A stretch of DNA of 64,000 nt. Source: Takashimella koratensis. Taxonomy: Eukaryota; Basidiomycota; Tremellomycetes; Trichosporonales; Tetragoniomycetaceae. The notes below the pieces were generated by a model, which was not told where the DNA came from, did not search any database, and saw only the letters and a list, made by a program, of their open reading frames with translations. The position numbers were made by a program, and so were the translations under genes. Shown here one piece after another: positions 11,211 through 21,653 of the stretch. Positions within the stretch are counted from its first letter, which is position 1. Each line of letters starts with the position of its first letter. Location of the stretch: NCBI GenBank assembly GCA_003116875.1, contig BCKT01000004.1:1298891-1362890 (forward strand), written 5' to 3'.

Positions 11211-12729
11211 ATGATACACGACAGCCCTCCACTTTCGACCTCTATCCCCTCGCCTCAATCCTTTCTCCTCGGCTACTTGACGAGCGGGATCTCCATGGCG
11301 ATCATGTCCGCGCTTAGTTACGCGACCCAGGACCTATTTGTCCAGCTGTGCGAGTTGAGTGGGGTCGATGCTCCGAGCATTCTGTTATTCCAGGGGGTAG
11401 GTCTCACCGCGAATATGGTCGGTCATGGTAGGAAATGGTAGCGACCAGCTGACTGTCTCTTTGACAGACGATCAGCGCCGCATTCACCCATTGGCGTCTC
11501 GTGGCCAACAAGGAGGAGCACATATACCTCGGACCCCCTGAGCACCGAGTGGTGCTGTGGATCCGTTCCATCGCTGCCACTCTTGCTACCATCTCCTTCT
11601 ATCAAGGTATGAACTACATACCGTGAGTCTGAGCCTAGTGAGAGCCAAGTACCTTCTTGCTGACTGGCCACTGGCAATGCTCGACAGGCTCTCGGTAGGA
11701 GCGCTGATCTATCAGCTCAAACCGCTCGTGATCAACTACCTCGCCTTCATCATCCTCGGAGAGAGTATGAACACCAGCCAGATCATCGCGACATGTAAGC
11801 AGCGTCCCATCTGGAACTAAACCAGCAAGTACCTTTGCTGAGCCGCCAACCGCAGTTGTCATGCTCGGTGGAGAATTCCTCGTTGCTCAGCCACCACCGT
11901 TTTTTCCCACCCTTGGCACGGAACTTAGAAACGACAACCCTGCCGCCAGGTCGCTCTACGATGCCGGCGACCATTTTGTCACTGGCGATTCGTGGCCTGC
12001 ACGTCTACTTGGAGGAGCCTTAGTGTTAGGCTGCGTGCTTGGAGCTAGCATCGGCAGTGAGTGGTGTCGATTGATCCCAAAGTATCTCCTGAGTAGTGCT
12101 GACAGGCGTAGTGATATTGACCCGCCAGCTGAGCGTGGCGCTGTCCAACGAGATGATGCTCTGGAGCAACTCGATGACCCAGGTGGCTACCTATATCACG
12201 TGAGTACTCACTCTCCTTGAATTCGCTGAAGCGTTCAACCTAACCTACGTGTAAAGCTGGTTCATCATCACGCTGGAGCCGCTCAGCGTTCCCCAAACTT
12301 GGGTAGCAGCGACGTTTGTCCTAGCAGTTGCTGTGAGTCCCGATTAAGATCACCCCTCTCTGACCTCGCTAGCTTATCCAGATTGCAAGCCGGCTCCTCG
12401 CATCATCCGCCCTGCGGAAGGAAGCGGTCTTGACAGTTACCATTGCTCAAGAAACCCAAGTTGTGTTCAGTATAATCGAAGAGTACTGTGTGTTTGGTAC
12501 ATACCTGAACGTATATGGCATGCTCGGAGGCGTGGTGGTCATGGCGTCTGCCACATGGGGTTTGGTGAGTGTCCTGTCTACAAAATATCCTGATCGGTTG
12601 TCCAACGCTCACCCGAGACTATTCTAGCTGGTGAGACCTGACGCAGTCCCTTCGCAAGGGGTTGCGGAGGTTGTTCCGGGGGACGGACTTCCACTTTTTT
12701 TCCAGGACCGATTCGTTAGAATCAAATAG
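11211..12729 (+). CDS. DMT3: EamA/DMT (SLC35G-like) membrane transporter
   Basis: Exons 11211-11396, 11468-11622, 11688-11794, 11856-12056, 12112-12199, 12257-12332, 12373-12564 and 12628-12729 give 368 residues. Exon sizes after the first (155, 107, 201, 88, 76, 192) match DMT4 exactly. Motifs: ATQDLFVQLCELSGVDAPS, NKEEHIYLGPPEHR, KPLVINYLAF, GESMNTSQII, EFLVAQPPPFF, LTRQLSVALSNEM, and a tail with LPLF. The tail is shorter and less acidic than in its sisters. It lies 239 bp after DMT2 on the same strand, a direct tandem duplicate. Intact. Confidence 0.85.
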
Positions 12730-12876
12730 GGTAGATTGAATCAGAAGGACATTGGTCAGCCGAGCAGCATTGGATGCACTACACGATGGGTTGGAGGGAT
12801 TTACCAATGTGTTGCTGTGCCGTGACGGGATCCCTTGATCAAAGGTGCCTCAACGCCGAATGCCCGGCTCGCTCGG

Positions 12877-12890
12877 TCTATTTATACGAT
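12877..12890 (+). promoter_or_regulatory. TATA-like element upstream of DMT4
   Basis: CTATTTATACG lies about 100-110 bp before the DMT4 start codon in otherwise GC-balanced DNA. Position fits a core promoter; not tested. Confidence 0.35.
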
Positions 12891-12986
12891 TCCTGTTCAC
12901 GACTCCCACTCCACGCCATCACTCTTGCTCCAACCTCGTCCTCCGTCCTCCGTCGCCTTGCCGCATAAGAACCTGGTTGGAACGCG

Positions 12987-14582
12987 ATGCCCTATGGTGA
13001 TTTGACAGAGCAAACTGCCGGGCGCTCTCTCATTTCCGTCATCATCTCATGCCTGACTGGTGGCATCTGTCTCGCTGTCCTTTCCGCACTTTTCTTCTCG
13101 TCTCAAGATTTGTTCGTTCAATTATGCGAGCTCAGCGGGGTCGACGTCCCGAGCATGATGTTCTACCAAGGTGTGAGTAACACTATTGCCTCTTGGCTCG
13201 GCTCGTCAAGCCGCCCTCCCCTTAGAAAGAGTGTGTGGAAAGGAAGGTAAATGCGTTGACATACGTCCTTGTAGATGATCGGTGCTGTCTTCGCGCAATA
13301 CCGACTCGTTGCAAACAAGGAGTCAGATCTGTTGTTTGGACCTGCCGGATACAGGGCCCTACTTTGGACTCGCGCTCTCGCAATTACACTGGGTACGATT
13401 TGCTACTACCAAGGGATTGCATACCTACCGTGAGCAAACTTGCCTGCGGATAGGATGCTTTTGGCTGATTTGAGTGATGTCGATTGCGCAGACTGTCAGT
13501 CGGCATCCTAATCGTCCAGGTAAAGCCCCTAGCCTTGACTGGCCTTGCCTACGTTTTTCTAGGAGAAAGCCTCAACACCAGTCAGATCATTGCTTTTGGT
13601 GCGTTTCATGTCCAGCATCTGTCCTCTCCGGAACGGTCATGCGATGTTCACTCACTTGCACCGGGCAACGACCCACTCAGTCTTGATGGGCTGCGGACAG
13701 TTTCTTATCGCCCAGCCGCCACCTTTCTTCCCAACGCGTACCTCGAAGCAAGAATCGAGCGCCATTGCTCCTCGCGCGCTATACCCTGCGGGGGATCATC
13801 TCGTCACCGGTGAATCGTGGGCTGCTCGGATGTTAGGAGGGGTTTTGATGATAGGCAACATGTCTGGTTCCGCTATTGGAAGTAAGCCAATGTGGCGTCT
13901 CACCTTTCTGGGAGGTCGACTGAATCTCCCAGTGATCTTAACTCGACAATTGAGTGTAGCGGTCTCCAACGAGATGATGCTATGGGGCAATATGACTACT
14001 CAGGTCATGTCATTTCTCATGTACGTGTTTTCTCCTTTAACCCTCACCCTATTGTTCATTTCGAGGACGGGCGCGGTCAGTTCGTTGACTGAACTGACAT
14101 GACCGAAAGCTGTTTTGCTATCACATTGGAGCCCCTACACATTCCAGAAACCTGGACTTCCGTGGTCTTTGTTGTCGCCGTTGCAGTGAGTCACGTCTGT
14201 CTTTGGAACCGCATCTGAGCTTCTCTCAGTTCTTCCAAATCGCTGCGCGCCTCTTCGTTTCGTCAGCTTTGCGGAGAGAAGGAGTTTTGACGGTCTCCAT
14301 TGCCCAGGAGTCCGCAGTCCTGTTCAGTATTGCAGAAGAATGGGCTGTGTTTGGAACTCACTTGAACCGGGTCGGACTAGCTGGAGGAGTCATTATCATG
14401 GTGTCAGCAACGTGGGCTCTGGTAAGTTTTGACCGGGGATAAAAGTGAAAATCGCTCAAACGGAATTCCCGTAGCTCGTTAGGCCAGAGACAGTACCCGT
14501 CAAGAGGGTTGAACAAGACACCGAGGAGGCACTACCTCTTGTAGCCAGGACCAGCTCTGTGGATCAGCAGCCGGAAGCCTAA
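12987..14582 (+). CDS. DMT4: EamA/DMT (SLC35G-like) membrane transporter
   Basis: Exons 12987-13172, 13275-13429, 13492-13598, 13681-13881, 13933-14020, 14110-14185, 14230-14421 and 14475-14582 give 370 residues. Motifs: SSQDLFVQLCELSGVDVPS, NKESDLLFGPAGYR, GESLNTSQII, QFLIAQPPPFF, LTRQLSVAVSNEM, a second EamA half, and a C-terminal acidic tail with LPLV. Closest by eye to DMT3. A TATA-like TATTTATA lies about 110 bp upstream of the ATG. Intact, with canonical splice sites throughout. Confidence 0.85.
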
Positions 14583-15139
14583 ATGTAGCGGACGAAATCG
14601 CGCATTTGAGACGTCAATGACTTTGCTCAAATATGAGGCATCATACTAAAGCTACGACCCTGATGCACTACTCTCGATGATGCTAGAGATTGACCCAAGA
14701 CTTACATAACCCTCACCTGGCGATCTGGTGTCTTGGCACTCTCCAGCCATTATGAGCAGCTCCAGTTCGCCTACGCCGTACGGATCGCCGTCTGAGCCAG
14801 GAGAACAACCCAAACTTGCGGTTTCATCTATCCATCTTCCCCCTCAATTCACAGCAGCAGTCGCAACCGCGGAACCTTGGCAGCCCGCGTAGCGGGAAAC
14901 GAATGTTTCCCACAAGACACCCACTCACTCATTGTCTTGAGGCATACAGGTACTACTCACGTGCTGAAGATAAGTTTGCGATATTCCGTCGGTTGGGCCA
15001 GTATCACTAACCTTCTTGCGAGCCGTAAGGAACCGCCGACGCGTCGTCCCGACACGCTGTGGGACGACTGCATAGTTTTCTGCCCCGCTCCACTTGTTCT
15101 CAACCTGCTTGACTCCACTGTCGCCCGGGCTCAAGCATC
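14583..15139. other. Intergenic region DMT4-X2
   Basis: About 560 bp without a supported gene. It contains short open frames only. It should include the DMT4 terminator and X2 promoter; no clear element seen. Confidence 0.3.
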
Positions 15140-16424
15140 ATGCAGCAGCCGAACACACCTTCGTGGAGCTCGGGAGAAGTCGAGGCGGGCCCCTCTCGGC
15201 GGATCAAAAAGCCACATCTATACAACGTTCCCGACCCTGATAACGCGGCGTGGAGAGGTCACCCAGCGCCAAATGACATGGACGAGAGGATCAAGTCGTA
15301 TTATTGTGGCTCGGTCCTCCTTTCCACGGACCCGAAGCTGAATGATCGTGCGTAACCGCAAGGGCGTAAGCTGGCTAACACGGCGTAGCGGATGAACTCT
15401 TCAATTGGATCGTTTACCAAGCGTCCCACGTCCCCTCCCTCCTGCTTACATGTAGCGGGTTTGTTGGTGTGAGTCGCTCACTAGTACTCGCTCACCCACT
15501 AGCCGTATGTCTCCTTCGACTTCTTCGTCGATTTCAGCTTGCTCTTCCGCCATCAGAGCACGATCTTGGTCCCGGTAGAGTCATGGGAGCCGGCCGAACG
15601 GGGAACAACCATCAAGTGCTATGGCAATGATTTTGCACCCAAAACAACTACTTCGACACCCACTTCTCCGGGTAGAGAGCTGACACGGAGGGAGCGCAAG
15701 CGATGGGATGGCATCTCCCACCGACTAACAATCGAGCGCGTTCCTCTCTGGAATGGGAAATCACTGATGCACCGGGACGCTACGTCAGAATATCTCCTGG
15801 CTCCGAGCCTGGAAGACTGGTGTAGGGCTTACTGCGAGGATAAAGGCCTGTCCAAATCTTTTTGCATAGACAGAGGCATCTGGGGATGGAATCTGGAAGG
15901 CTTGGAACGACGAGTGGAAGAAATCATCAAAGCTACGGGGTTTGTTGGTGTCATCTCGGTTCGATTGGAAGTCTTTGGACCCGAATTAATACAGGTTCGA
16001 CCCAGCAATCTGTTTTCCAAAGTCACCAACGGTGTGAGTGGGTTGTCTGAAAGCAGATTGACAGGCTTAGTCGATTCACCGGTATGCCGTCGCCCACGCG
16101 TACAGTAAGTGCAATGCTGCGGACGAAGACTAAGGCCGTCTAGTGCCAATCAAATGTTTTCCGGCTCTTCCCGGCACTTCACCAGGCGAGTCCATTGACG
16201 ATGCACGAGCCCGCCTAGCACAGATACCCGACACAAGGCCCAAGATCTCGCGACCTCCTGAACTGAGACAGGGACCCAAGGGCGTCCACTACCTCGTCGG
16301 GACCCGAGAAGGCGAGTGGTTCAAGGAGTGGGAACCTTTGATCAGAAACGCTGTCTACAGCGGGCATCGAGGCGAGTTGGGGAGAAACAAGCCAGCGGAA
16401 ACGGAGCTAGACGTGTGCTGGTGA
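15140..16424 (+). CDS. X2: unrecognised family, intact copy
   Basis: Exons 15140-15347, 15389-15468, 15503-16033, 16071-16104 and 16144-16424 give 377 residues. I do not recognise the family. Visible landmarks are a charged N-terminus, PDELFNWIVYQAS, VSFDFFVDFSLLF, DWCRAYCEDKGLSKSF, DRGIWGWNLEGLE, VRPSNLFSKV, RYAVAHAYMPIKCFP, and a C-terminal KGVHYLVGTREGEWFKEWEPLI. The family appears soluble and intracellular: no signal peptide and no clear membrane span. X1 is its paralogue with the same five-exon layout. The pair brackets DMT1-DMT4, which suggests one block duplication that included both families. Confidence 0.75.
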
Positions 16425-16488
16425 AATAAAGGCGCGATGGACGGCAAAAGTGGCGGAGGGGAAACGTCTTATCACATGCAAGTTGATA

Positions 16489-17568
16489 TCAGACATCGTT
16501 GTCCGCGCGCTCTGACAATCCCGCGACGAGCGGTACGGTAAGCTCATCTTCGCCTTGCTCGTCCTCGCCCGCCTCTCGCTTGATGGGTATCGTCTCCGGT
16601 TTCGCCAGCTAGTTTGCTCAGCGCGGACCTCAAATCCTCGCTTACCAGACCGTACGTCCCCGAGACCGTGACCACGACCGCTCCGACAGCTCCGACATAA
16701 TCAAGGTGTGTTCCGAACGCTGCATACTCGAGGACCACTGTGAAGACGACTTGGAACTGGAGAACGATCGCCAGAGTCAGGGCACCCACACGCCTCAGTG
16801 CCAATGTCGTAATGAGTCGTCCTGAAATTTGGAAAAACTGCAATCAGCCTGGAAAGCAGGAGGCCTACAATGACACCCAGGATAACGGCTAATTCGACTC
16901 CGCCAGAACGGAACTGAAGCGGCTGTTGCGACACCAGAAGCCATCTAGCTCAGGTGAGCGTTCTCCCTACAAAGTCGCGCGCGATGTACGCACATGATTT
17001 AGAGCACTGTCGAAAGCGAACAGAAGGCTCCGAGAAACATCTCGTTGCTAAGATCATCTCCAAGCTTGCGCGTGATAATCACCACGTGGTACAGTATTTC
17101 AGCGGGACCATCCGTATGGAGGCTCTGCGACGCACCTTCACACCCCGACAAGGTCAGACTCAGCACTACCAGTCCAACTCCTAGCAAGCGGACCGCTGTG
17201 TCACTACCAGTGATGACCAGAGCCACAGCCGAACCTTGGGTGGACCGAACAGGATGCGTTCGTCTTTCCTCCAAATCATGACTGCGTACGCGTACGCCGC
17301 TCCGACGAACTGCGTCGATAGGCATGCAACGTCAGCCATTCGGAAACAAGTGTGTCTCGCCATGATGTTAAGGGCCCACTCTACAATTTACACCTTGGTA
17401 GAATGCAACACTGGGGACATTCATCCCTCGCACAAGAAATTCCTGCACAAACAAATCTTGGGTAGTGAAGAAGACGCCGGACAGGAAGCCTTGGAAGATC
17501 CCATTCTCGAAGAGCCGGAGCATCCCGGGCAACCGCTGGGGTGAGGTAGTCGCTCTGAGCTCGGTCAT
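16489..17568 (-). pseudogene. DMT5: transporter pseudogene with internal deletion
   Basis: Exon 1 (17568-17392) encodes TTQDLFVQEFLVRGMNVPS and a normal donor. Exon 2 begins normally (YAYAVMIWRKDERILFGPPKVR) but then runs straight into the second half of exon 4 (ALVITG...RLLGVGLVV) in another frame. The rest of exon 2, all of exon 3 and the QPPPFF half of exon 4 are missing, a deletion of roughly 450-500 bp. Exon 5 also reads a TAA near its end (LSTVL then stop). Exons 6-8 are present and end at 16489 with an acidic tail containing VPLV. It cannot make a complete transporter. Confidence 0.85.
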
Positions 17569-17731
17569 GGGCTGCAGGTCTCGACCTGTTTGAAACGAGT
17601 ATGGAGATCAAACCCGGAGAGGGTGGGCAATGGAACAAAAGTAGAATGATGATCTTGTCCAGATTCTTCCGGAGATGCATGCAGCTTCGCTCCTCGCTTA
17701 TTGTACAGGTGGAGGCGAAAGGGGGGTCCGG

Positions 17732-19152
17732 CTACACCTCTTCTTCTGGTAACGCACGCGGGATCAGGGGTACGTTGGTCTCGTCTTCGATCGGCTTTGC
17801 CTTCTCCGTCTCCTTGTCCCGGGCAAGCTACGGCGAATGAGCTGCAACTTCGCCAGACGGTCCGTATCACTGACCAGCGCCCATGTGCCCGAGCCGACAA
17901 CGATCACCCCGCCTACCCCTCCCACAAGATTCAAGTGAGTCCCAAAAACAACCAGCTCCTCGAAAATACTGAGAATCACCTGAAACTGCTGCACGATGGC
18001 GAGTGTGAGGGCCCCGATCTTGCGCAGCGCGGTGGTCGTGAGGAGCCGATTGGATATATGGACAACCTGGCGGGTGTCAGCTCAAAGCTGAGGCCGAGAT
18101 TACCGCCAGTCCTGAAAACCTACTGTCAACGCGGCAAAGAGTGCCACCATCGATGGCGTCGATGGAAGCTCCGTCGGCGTCCATTGGACCAACAGCCACC
18201 TGGGAAATGCAGTCAGCGGACACGGGTCTCATGATAAGTCACCTACGCCCCGCACACAGCTGTCTGCGCAGCACATGACATGGCGAAGAATCGCTCGTTT
18301 GAGATCTTGTCCCCGGCTTTGGCGCTCAGCAAGCGCGTGAGGATCACTGAAAAGTCAGTCAGGGCACAACGACCCGACTCACGCTCCGAGGATGAGAAGA
18401 AGAGGTTGAGCAGTTGAAAGGTTACCCCTAGCACGTGGTTACCGACTGGGTCTCCGCCGGCTGGAGAGCTGGAAGACTCATCTGGGGTGCCGAAGATTGC
18501 TTCGGGTTGAATAACGAGAACTTGTCCTGCGAGCATCACAACTGAGTCTACTCAGCGACCGATACTTTGAGGCGGGCTGTACATGCCGCACTTACACGAA
18601 GCTAAGAACTGCTGCAAATTGAATGTTTCCCCAAGCACCACCCATGCCGCATAGCACATTGCCAATGGGCGAAGCTGAAAGATGAGAGTTGCCACGGAGA
18701 TCCTACAGGCAAGGCGTAAGCGTCTGGGGATCGGCTTGGACGATGCTACTGGGCGACGTACGGCAGGTATTTGATGCCCAGGAAGAATGACAACATCGCC
18801 AAGGTGATCGTCGCCGAGCGGGCCCAGAGCAGCAATCGGTACTCCGGGGGACCAAACAGAATGTCGGACTCTTGCCTCCACAACATGAACCCGTACATGA
18901 TTCCTCCACCGATCACCTGTTTCGTCGCTCAGTAATGTTCAAACCGATCCTGTGCAGAAAGCAACCTGAATCACTTACTCCTTGGAGGAAAGCAATGCTC
19001 GCCACTCGCATTCCGCCTCGTTGACAAAGTTGCACTAGCAGATGTTGATTTGTGGCCGCCGCGCTGGCGATGAACGCCAGAAACAGTCCACCTGCGAGGA
19101 ACCTCAACGACGGGGGCAACAGGTGCTCCGTGGTGGACAGGTGAGGCTTCAT
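17732..19152 (-). CDS. DMT6: EamA/DMT (SLC35G-like) transporter, divergent QPEAIF variant
   Basis: Eight exons on the minus strand starting at 19152; exon 1 ends at 18979. The product is about 350 residues. Landmarks: ATNQHLLVQLCQRGGMRVAS, RQESDILFGPPEYR, FQLRPLAMCYAAW, GETFNLQQFLAS, then GQVLVIQPEAIF where nearly all sisters have QPPPFF. Exon 5 has LTRLLSAKAGDKISNERFF. Exon 7 ends in GSGTWAL before an unusual GTCAGT donor. The tail is ETEKAKPIEDETNVPLI. No stop or frameshift found, so it is probably functional. The altered signature loop could mean a different substrate or relaxed constraint. Confidence 0.75.
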
Positions 19153-19354
19153 GTTGATACTTGGGAAGGTGGGTGATGGTGGGGATTCAGCATTCCAAAT
19201 TCGGATAGGTCCGCCCGCATCACACCGGGGCCCTCGGGCTTCCTTTGTATGGGCTCCTTTTACGGCCCGGGGCCCGTTGATGTAATGTCACGTTGCCGAC
19301 GGCTGGGCTCTGCATGGTTTGCGATACACTATTCACAATCTGAGGTATATATTG

Positions 19355-19995
19355 TCAACTTTGGAGACCCTCGGGGGCCTCATCGCTGCTATCGCGAGCT
19401 ATCAGTGGTACTGCTGCGGTTTCGTCCTTCTCCTCATCTCCCACTTTTTCAACTGGTTTTTCCTCGTCTCGAGCGATCTGCCTCCCAAACGTCAGCGGCG
19501 GATCTCAAGCTCCATCGCCCTGGTGTCACCTACTAGAGCCCAAGTGCCAGATGTCATAACAACCACGGCTCCAAATACGCCATAAATGTTAAGGTGTGTG
19601 CCAAACGCAATCCACTGCTCCACGATAGCAAAGACTACCTGAAACTCGCACACCAACCACAGCGTAAGAGCTCCCACTCGACGAAGCGCCGAGGAGACGA
19701 CCACCCGACTGCCGATGTTCATCACCTGGAGAGGGGTCAGCAGACTCGACAGACCCAGCACTTACCAATACCGCGCTGATGAACAGGTAGTCGAGCAGAG
19801 TTGTCGGCAGCTGAAGTGGTTCTCTGGCAACCAATAGCCAACTGAGGGGGTCAGCAGGAGGCTTGCGGGAAGCGACTCCACATCCTCACCACACATACAG
19901 AGCACACACGAGGACTTGACACAGGCTGTAGGTACCCAGGAATAGCTCGTTGGTAACCCTGGTGCTGATCTTGCGGGGATGCATGATGATCATGA
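19355..19995 (-). pseudogene. DMT7: 5'-truncated transporter fragment (exons 5-8)
   Basis: Only the last four exons of the family are present: RKISTRVTNELFLGTYSL (exon 5), REPLQLPTTLLDY (exon 6), SRVVVSSALRRVGALTL and GTWAL (exon 7), and an acidic tail with VPLI ending at 19355. It begins about 40 bp after the DMT8 stop codon and strongly resembles the 3' half of DMT8. The four surviving exons have intact frames and splice sites. It is best explained as a partial tandem duplication of a DMT8-like gene that lost exons 1-4. Confidence 0.8.
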
Positions 19996-20035
19996 GCGAG
20001 ATTTAGTCCCGGCTCGTTCAAGGTGTCCATGCATG

Positions 20036-21242
20036 CTACTCTGGGGTCTCGTGCTCCGTATCGGGAGTCACCAAGAGTATCGCAGCCTCCTCGTCCATTT
20101 CTTCGTCGACCGATGATGACACGGGCTTCTCCTCGTCCCTTGCCACCTGCCACAAGATCAGCTCCATTACATCTGCGAAAGATCCTACTCACCAACGCCC
20201 AGGTTCCTGAAACAACAACCACTACAGCCCCAACCACGCCAATGATATCCAGATGGGTCCCAAACGCAATCCACTCTTCAATGACACTGAACACGACCTG
20301 AAATTCGCACACCAGCGAGAGGGTGAGTGCTCCGATCCGACGAAGTGCGGTCGATGTGACCACTCGGCACGCAATCTGCATGAACTGCAGGTCAGAGTCT
20401 GCAGGTGTGGAGGGCTCACTGCGAGGCCACCGAAAGCCACCCAGTGGGCAGGGGTGGTCGGAAGCTGAAGCGGTTCCCTCGCAATCAATAGCCAGCTGTG
20501 GATGTCAACAAGAGCCAGATGTCGTGCGATGAGATGAGAGACTCACAGGGAAGCCAGGAAGAGTTGGGTGCAGCTATATGTCCCCAGAAGCATCTCGTTG
20601 GTCACCTCATGTGTGATTTTTCGAGTAATGATGACTACCAGATCATGTCAAATCAGGCAAGTTTGGGGACGTACCTCCTGCACAGGCTGAGCACATGCGC
20701 AGCACGATGAGGCCAGCCCCCAACATGTGTTGCGCCACCGACATATGCGCAAGGTCGCCGCTCCCTGCGCTGCCTGCTGACTCATGATGGAAAAACGGAG
20801 GCGGCTATACGACAAAGACTTCGCCGACAAGCATGAAAACTGTTAGTCAGCTTAGAAACGGTGGGCAAGCCTTAACCGAGGCCACGATTTGCGATAGATT
20901 CAGGCGCTCGCCCAGGAAGATGAACGCTACGTAGTTGAGTGCCAGTGGTCGGACTTGGAAGATAATGGTAGCGATGGACAGCCTAGAGACCGGTGAGCAG
21001 CTCACGGGCAAGTACGGAGAGCCCAAAATCTCACGGAATATATTGACACCCTAGCCAGAAGAAGATGGCTTCGAAGGAAGTTGACACGCCGCGCGCCCAC
21101 AGCAGTGGACGATACTTGGGCGCACCGAGTAAGATGTTCACGGCTTTCTCATCGCTCGCGAAAGCTTGTATAAGGTAGGCATACGAGCCGCTAGCGAGCT
21201 GCACAACCAGTAAGCGGTTACACTCAACTTTCACTCCACAGA

Positions 21243-21311
<69 letters not shown>

Positions 21312-21539
21312 GTGTTATCAGTCCGGTACAAATCCAGCTGATCGACTCCTCACCGCTGCATGAAAAGTCACACTGGACGGCCGCATCCCTCCCACAATCA
21401 ATATCTGTCCACAGACGTCGACGGTGGTAAAGCAAAAGCCCGAAAGAAAGGCGAGAACGATGCCATTGAAAAGCGGTCGAACGAGGGCGAGTAGCCATGC
21501 AGGAAGAGTGCTTGCTGACTCACTACCAGTCGAGATCAT
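20036..21539 (-). pseudogene. DMT8: transporter copy with nonsense codon in the QPPPFF motif
   Basis: Eight exons from the ATG at 21539 (exon 1 21539-21354). Motifs: FNGIVLAFLSGFCFTTVDV, SDEKAVNILLGAPKYR, FQVRPLALNY, GERLNLSQI. Exon 4 reads GEVFVV-stop-PPPFFHH: the glutamine of VAQPPPFF has become TAG (CAG to TAG, near 20808). Everything else is intact, including RKITHEVTNEMLL, the 192-nt exon 7 and the tail with ILLV. Intron 1 (21353-21199) is enlarged by a GA repeat. The gene is either a very recent pseudogene or depends on readthrough. Confidence 0.8.
21239..21307. repeat. GA dinucleotide microsatellite in DMT8 intron 1
   Basis: About 69 bp of almost pure GA on the + strand (CT on the gene strand). 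It accounts for the long first intron of DMT8 (155 nt; most introns in this array are 35-100 nt). Confidence 0.95.
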
Positions 21540-21653
21540 GTTTGGTGAAAGACAGAGTGCAAAAGGCAAAGTGCGGATGATGACTATGGATGGGTACTAC
21601 AGAATTGGCCGCCCCGCCCACGGGACCCTTCACCTTGGCCGGAGGTTTGCGGA

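Noticed and set aside
21239..21307. GA tract as a CRISPR-like or coding repeat
   Set aside because: It is a simple dinucleotide run inside a eukaryotic intron with no spacers.
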